From positions 1 through 7,581 of the forward strand of contig CANHKE010000055.1 in assembly GCA_947461155.1 (NCBI GenBank): a stretch of DNA of 7,581 nucleotides. The letters run 5' to 3'. The position numbers and the translations under genes were made by a program. A model generated the notes under the pieces. It saw nothing but the letters and a program-made list of their open reading frames with translations, had not been told where the DNA came from and made no database searches. Every line of letters begins with the position of its first letter. Within the stretch, counting starts at the first letter, position 1. Below are positions 5,435 through 7,581 of this stretch, piece by piece. This DNA comes from Cytophagaceae bacterium. Its GTDB lineage: Bacteria > Bacteroidota > Bacteroidia > Cytophagales > Spirosomataceae.

Positions 5435-7581
5435 ATGCATTCGAGGGCCTCGAAACTACGTGTTAGCTGGTTGACATTCACCTATTTACTAGTGGGATTT
5501 TCGTCCCTATTTGCCCAAAACAAATCCCTTTATCGGACTGATGATCAATTAGTTAAACGCCAAGCGAATGCCATTGCATTTAGTAAATTGCAGGATAGCA
5601 TCTATACCAAAAACCAAACGAAAGCTAAGGTTAGCGGAATACGATTGGTGGAGGATTTAGGAGAAGGGCGAAAGCTGACGTTCCAACATTTCAATGAGGT
5701 GGGTGAGGCGATGTATCTAACCAATCACTCGAATCGGTTTGCCGGCCAAATGACTCGAACTGATCAGTTATACAAAGGAGGATTACTCGGATTGGCACTT
5801 ACTGGTGGATCAGATACCCTGTCGGGAAGACTCGCCATTTGGGACGGGGGAGTTCCCTTAATCACGCACCAAGAATTCGGTGGGCGAATCACCTCACAAG
5901 AAAGTTCCATTGCATCCGATTCACATAGTACACACGTGGCGGGAACGTTAATTTCAGCAGGAATAAATACAACGGCGCGCGGGATGGCTTTTGGGGCCAA
6001 CTTAAGAGCATGGGATTACAGCAACGACAACTCGGAAATAAGCGATGCGTCGATTCGCTACAATTTACTTATTAGTAATCACTCCTATGGATATCAAGCG
6101 GGATGGGTCTATGATGCGGTCAAATTAAAATGGCAATGGTGGGGAAATGATGCCATTAGCAGCTTCGAGGACTATAAATTTGGATTTTACGATAGCAATG
6201 CTCAGGCCTTAGACAAAATTGCATACAATGCCCCCATGTATCTGATCACGAAATCTGCAGGAAATAGCCGAAATCAAAATGGACCTGATGCAAACCAATA
6301 TTATTTCCTAAAAAATACCAAAGATTCATCAATCATCACGCGTGCCAAAAACGACAGCTACGATATTATTTCGACGACAGGGACCGCAAAAAATATACTC
6401 ACAGTAGGAGCAGCAGAGTTAAATACGCAAATTCCCATATACGGGTCTGAGGTTCAACTTAGTGATTTTACGAGCTGGGGACCTACCGACGATGGACGAA
6501 TCAAACCGGATATCGTAGGCATTGGAACGGATATCCTATCCACCACAAATACAGGCAATACTGCCTATGCTACCCTGAGCGGGACCTCGATGGCGTCCCC
6601 TCAAGTTGCCGGATCTTTGTTATTGATTCAGCAATTATACAATCGTCTAAATAAAGGGGCATTTATGCGAGCTGCCTCGTTAAAAGGCTTAGCGATTCAT
6701 ACGGCCTTAGACATGGGTAACGCTGGACCAGACTATCAGAGTGGTTGGGGCTTGTTAAACGCAGAAAAAGCGGCGCAAGTCATTCAAAATAAAGATGGCT
6801 CGCACCGCATAAGCGAAGGGACACTTTCAAATGGTGCCAAACAAACCTTCCCACTTATTGCTTCTGGCAAAGGCGATTTGGAGGTCACCATTTCCTGGAC
6901 GGATCCGGAAGGGAATGTACTAGGGACAACTGCCGAGAATTTGAATAATCGAAGCCCGCGCTTAGTGAATGACCTAGATATTCAAATCCAAAGTCCCCAA
7001 GACACCTTTTTACCCTATATTTTAGACCCCGAAAATCCAGCAAATCCGGCTAAAACAGGTAATAACATACGGGATAACGTCGAGAAAATTAAAATTCAAG
7101 GAGCCATTCCCGGCCAAACATACACCTTAATTCTAACGCACAAAGGAACGTTAAAATACGACAAACAAGATTTCAGTCTGATCATTTCCGGAATCGGCGG
7201 ACCTAATTATTGCCCTTCCATTCCGACAAATCCAGGCAATGTCATCCTAAAATCAACTTTTGGTACCATTGAATTTAGCGCCACAAACAAAAGTGATTTT
7301 ACACAAACGCGCATTCAAGCAGAACAAGGATCCCAACTGCCTTACATGATTGACTTTGCCAATGGCCAGCAAAAAGAGGTCATGCTTTTAGCCGACTGGA
7401 ACCAAGATGGGGATTTCGATGATTTAGGCGAAACCATGAAAACCACACCCGCAAATTTAAGTATCCGCGATAATCTGACCATATCCCCTTTCGCAAAGGC
7501 GGGAAATTATTACCGTTTACGGCTGATTGCAAGTACAAACGGAACCCCAAGTACCTGCGGAAACTACGCCAGCGGTGACAC
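5435..7581 (+). CDS. Secreted S8 (subtilisin-like, Kp43-type) serine peptidase with GEVED domain (3' partial)
   Basis: The frame is open from the ATG at 5435 to the right edge, giving 715 codons with no stop, so the C-terminus is missing. An in-frame TAA at 5408-5410 (the rnhB stop) limits the start. The N-terminus is a Sec signal peptide with cleavage probably after SLFA27 before Gln28. Residues about 29-115 look like a propeptide. The S8 catalytic domain (about 116-450) has Asp137 (AIWDGGV), His164 (HSTHVAGT), oxyanion Asn277 (KSAGNS) and Ser385 (LSGTSMASPQVAG), so it should be active. Residues about 460-586 resemble the beta-sandwich that follows Kp43-type proteases (TISWTDPEG, LVNDLDIQI). 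From about 592 a GEVED domain follows (LADWNQDGDFDDLGE, YYRLRLIAS), and the window ends at CGNYASGD, just within its naming motif. A type IX C-terminal sorting domain is expected downstream but not seen. The substrate is unknown. Confidence 0.93.
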   Translation, partial: MHSRASKLRVSWLTFTYLLVGFSSLFAQNKSLYRTDDQLVKRQANAIAFSKLQDSIYTKNQTKAKVSGIRLVEDLGEGRKLTFQHFNEVGEAMYLTNHSNRFAGQMTRTDQLYKGGLLGLALTGGSDTLSGRLAIWDGGVPLITHQEFGGRITSQESSIASDSHSTHVAGTLISAGINTTARGMAFGANLRAWDYSNDNSEISDASIRYNLLISNHSYGYQAGWVYDAVKLKWQWWGNDAISSFEDYKFGFYDSNAQALDKIAYNAPMYLITKSAGNSRNQNGPDANQYYFLKNTKDSSIITRAKNDSYDIISTTGTAKNILTVGAAELNTQIPIYGSEVQLSDFTSWGPTDDGRIKPDIVGIGTDILSTTNTGNTAYATLSGTSMASPQVAGSLLLIQQLYNRLNKGAFMRAASLKGLAIHTALDMGNAGPDYQSGWGLLNAEKAAQVIQNKDGSHRISEGTLSNGAKQTFPLIASGKGDLEVTISWTDPEGNVLGTTAENLNNRSPRLVNDLDIQIQSPQDTFLPYILDPENPANPAKTGNNIRDNVEKIKIQGAIPGQTYTLILTHKGTLKYDKQDFSLIISGIGGPNYCPSIPTNPGNVILKSTFGTIEFSATNKSDFTQTRIQAEQGSQLPYMIDFANGQQKEVMLLADWNQDGDFDDLGETMKTTPANLSIRDNLTISPFAKAGNYYRLRLIASTNGTPSTCGNYASGD

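Noticed and set aside
5764..6000. Minus-strand 78-aa open frame within the peptidase gene
   Set aside because: It is a shadow of the S8 catalytic domain, whose Asp and His motifs lie on the plus strand at this place.

Overview
The window looks like chromosomal DNA from a member of the Bacteroidota, probably of the Cytophagales type; the genus cannot be named from sequence alone. The evidence is a PorE-like TPR/propeller/OmpA lipoprotein, a small outer-membrane beta-barrel protein, a secreted S8 peptidase with a GEVED domain, two TAnnTTTG-type -7 promoter elements, AT-rich leaders with few Shine-Dalgarno sites, and a dihydroorotase of the 'DDQVHFREPG' type.

Layout from left to right. (1) Positions 2-565: the 3' end of a gene entering from the left edge. 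It encodes a very basic Arg/Ser/Gly/Tyr/Pro-rich protein made of 24-25-residue tandem repeats with a short acidic tail. (2) Positions 566-703: a 138-nt gap with a candidate promoter. (3) Positions 704-4049: two tightly coupled genes, a 668-aa PorE-like peptidoglycan-binding lipoprotein and a 445-aa dihydroorotase (pyrC), one base apart. (4) Positions 4052-4720, minus strand: a 222-aa outer-membrane beta-barrel protein, converging on pyrC with a 2-nt gap. (5) Positions 4721-4801: an 81-nt divergent promoter region. (6) Positions 4802-5410: ribonuclease HII (rnhB). (7) Positions 5435-7581: a secreted subtilisin-like (S8) peptidase that runs off the right edge inside its GEVED domain. It has no stop codon in the window.

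Most of the window is a mix of housekeeping genes (pyrC, rnhB) and cell-envelope genes. The PorE-like lipoprotein fits the architecture of the protein that ties the type IX secretion machinery to peptidoglycan. The S8-GEVED peptidase has the make-up of a type IX cargo, but the C-terminal sorting domain that would show this lies outside the window. No mobile element, RNA gene or CRISPR array is visible. The least explained element is the tandem-repeat protein at the left edge. Its repeat copies differ almost only at synonymous positions, which fixes the reading frame and shows selection on the protein sequence.
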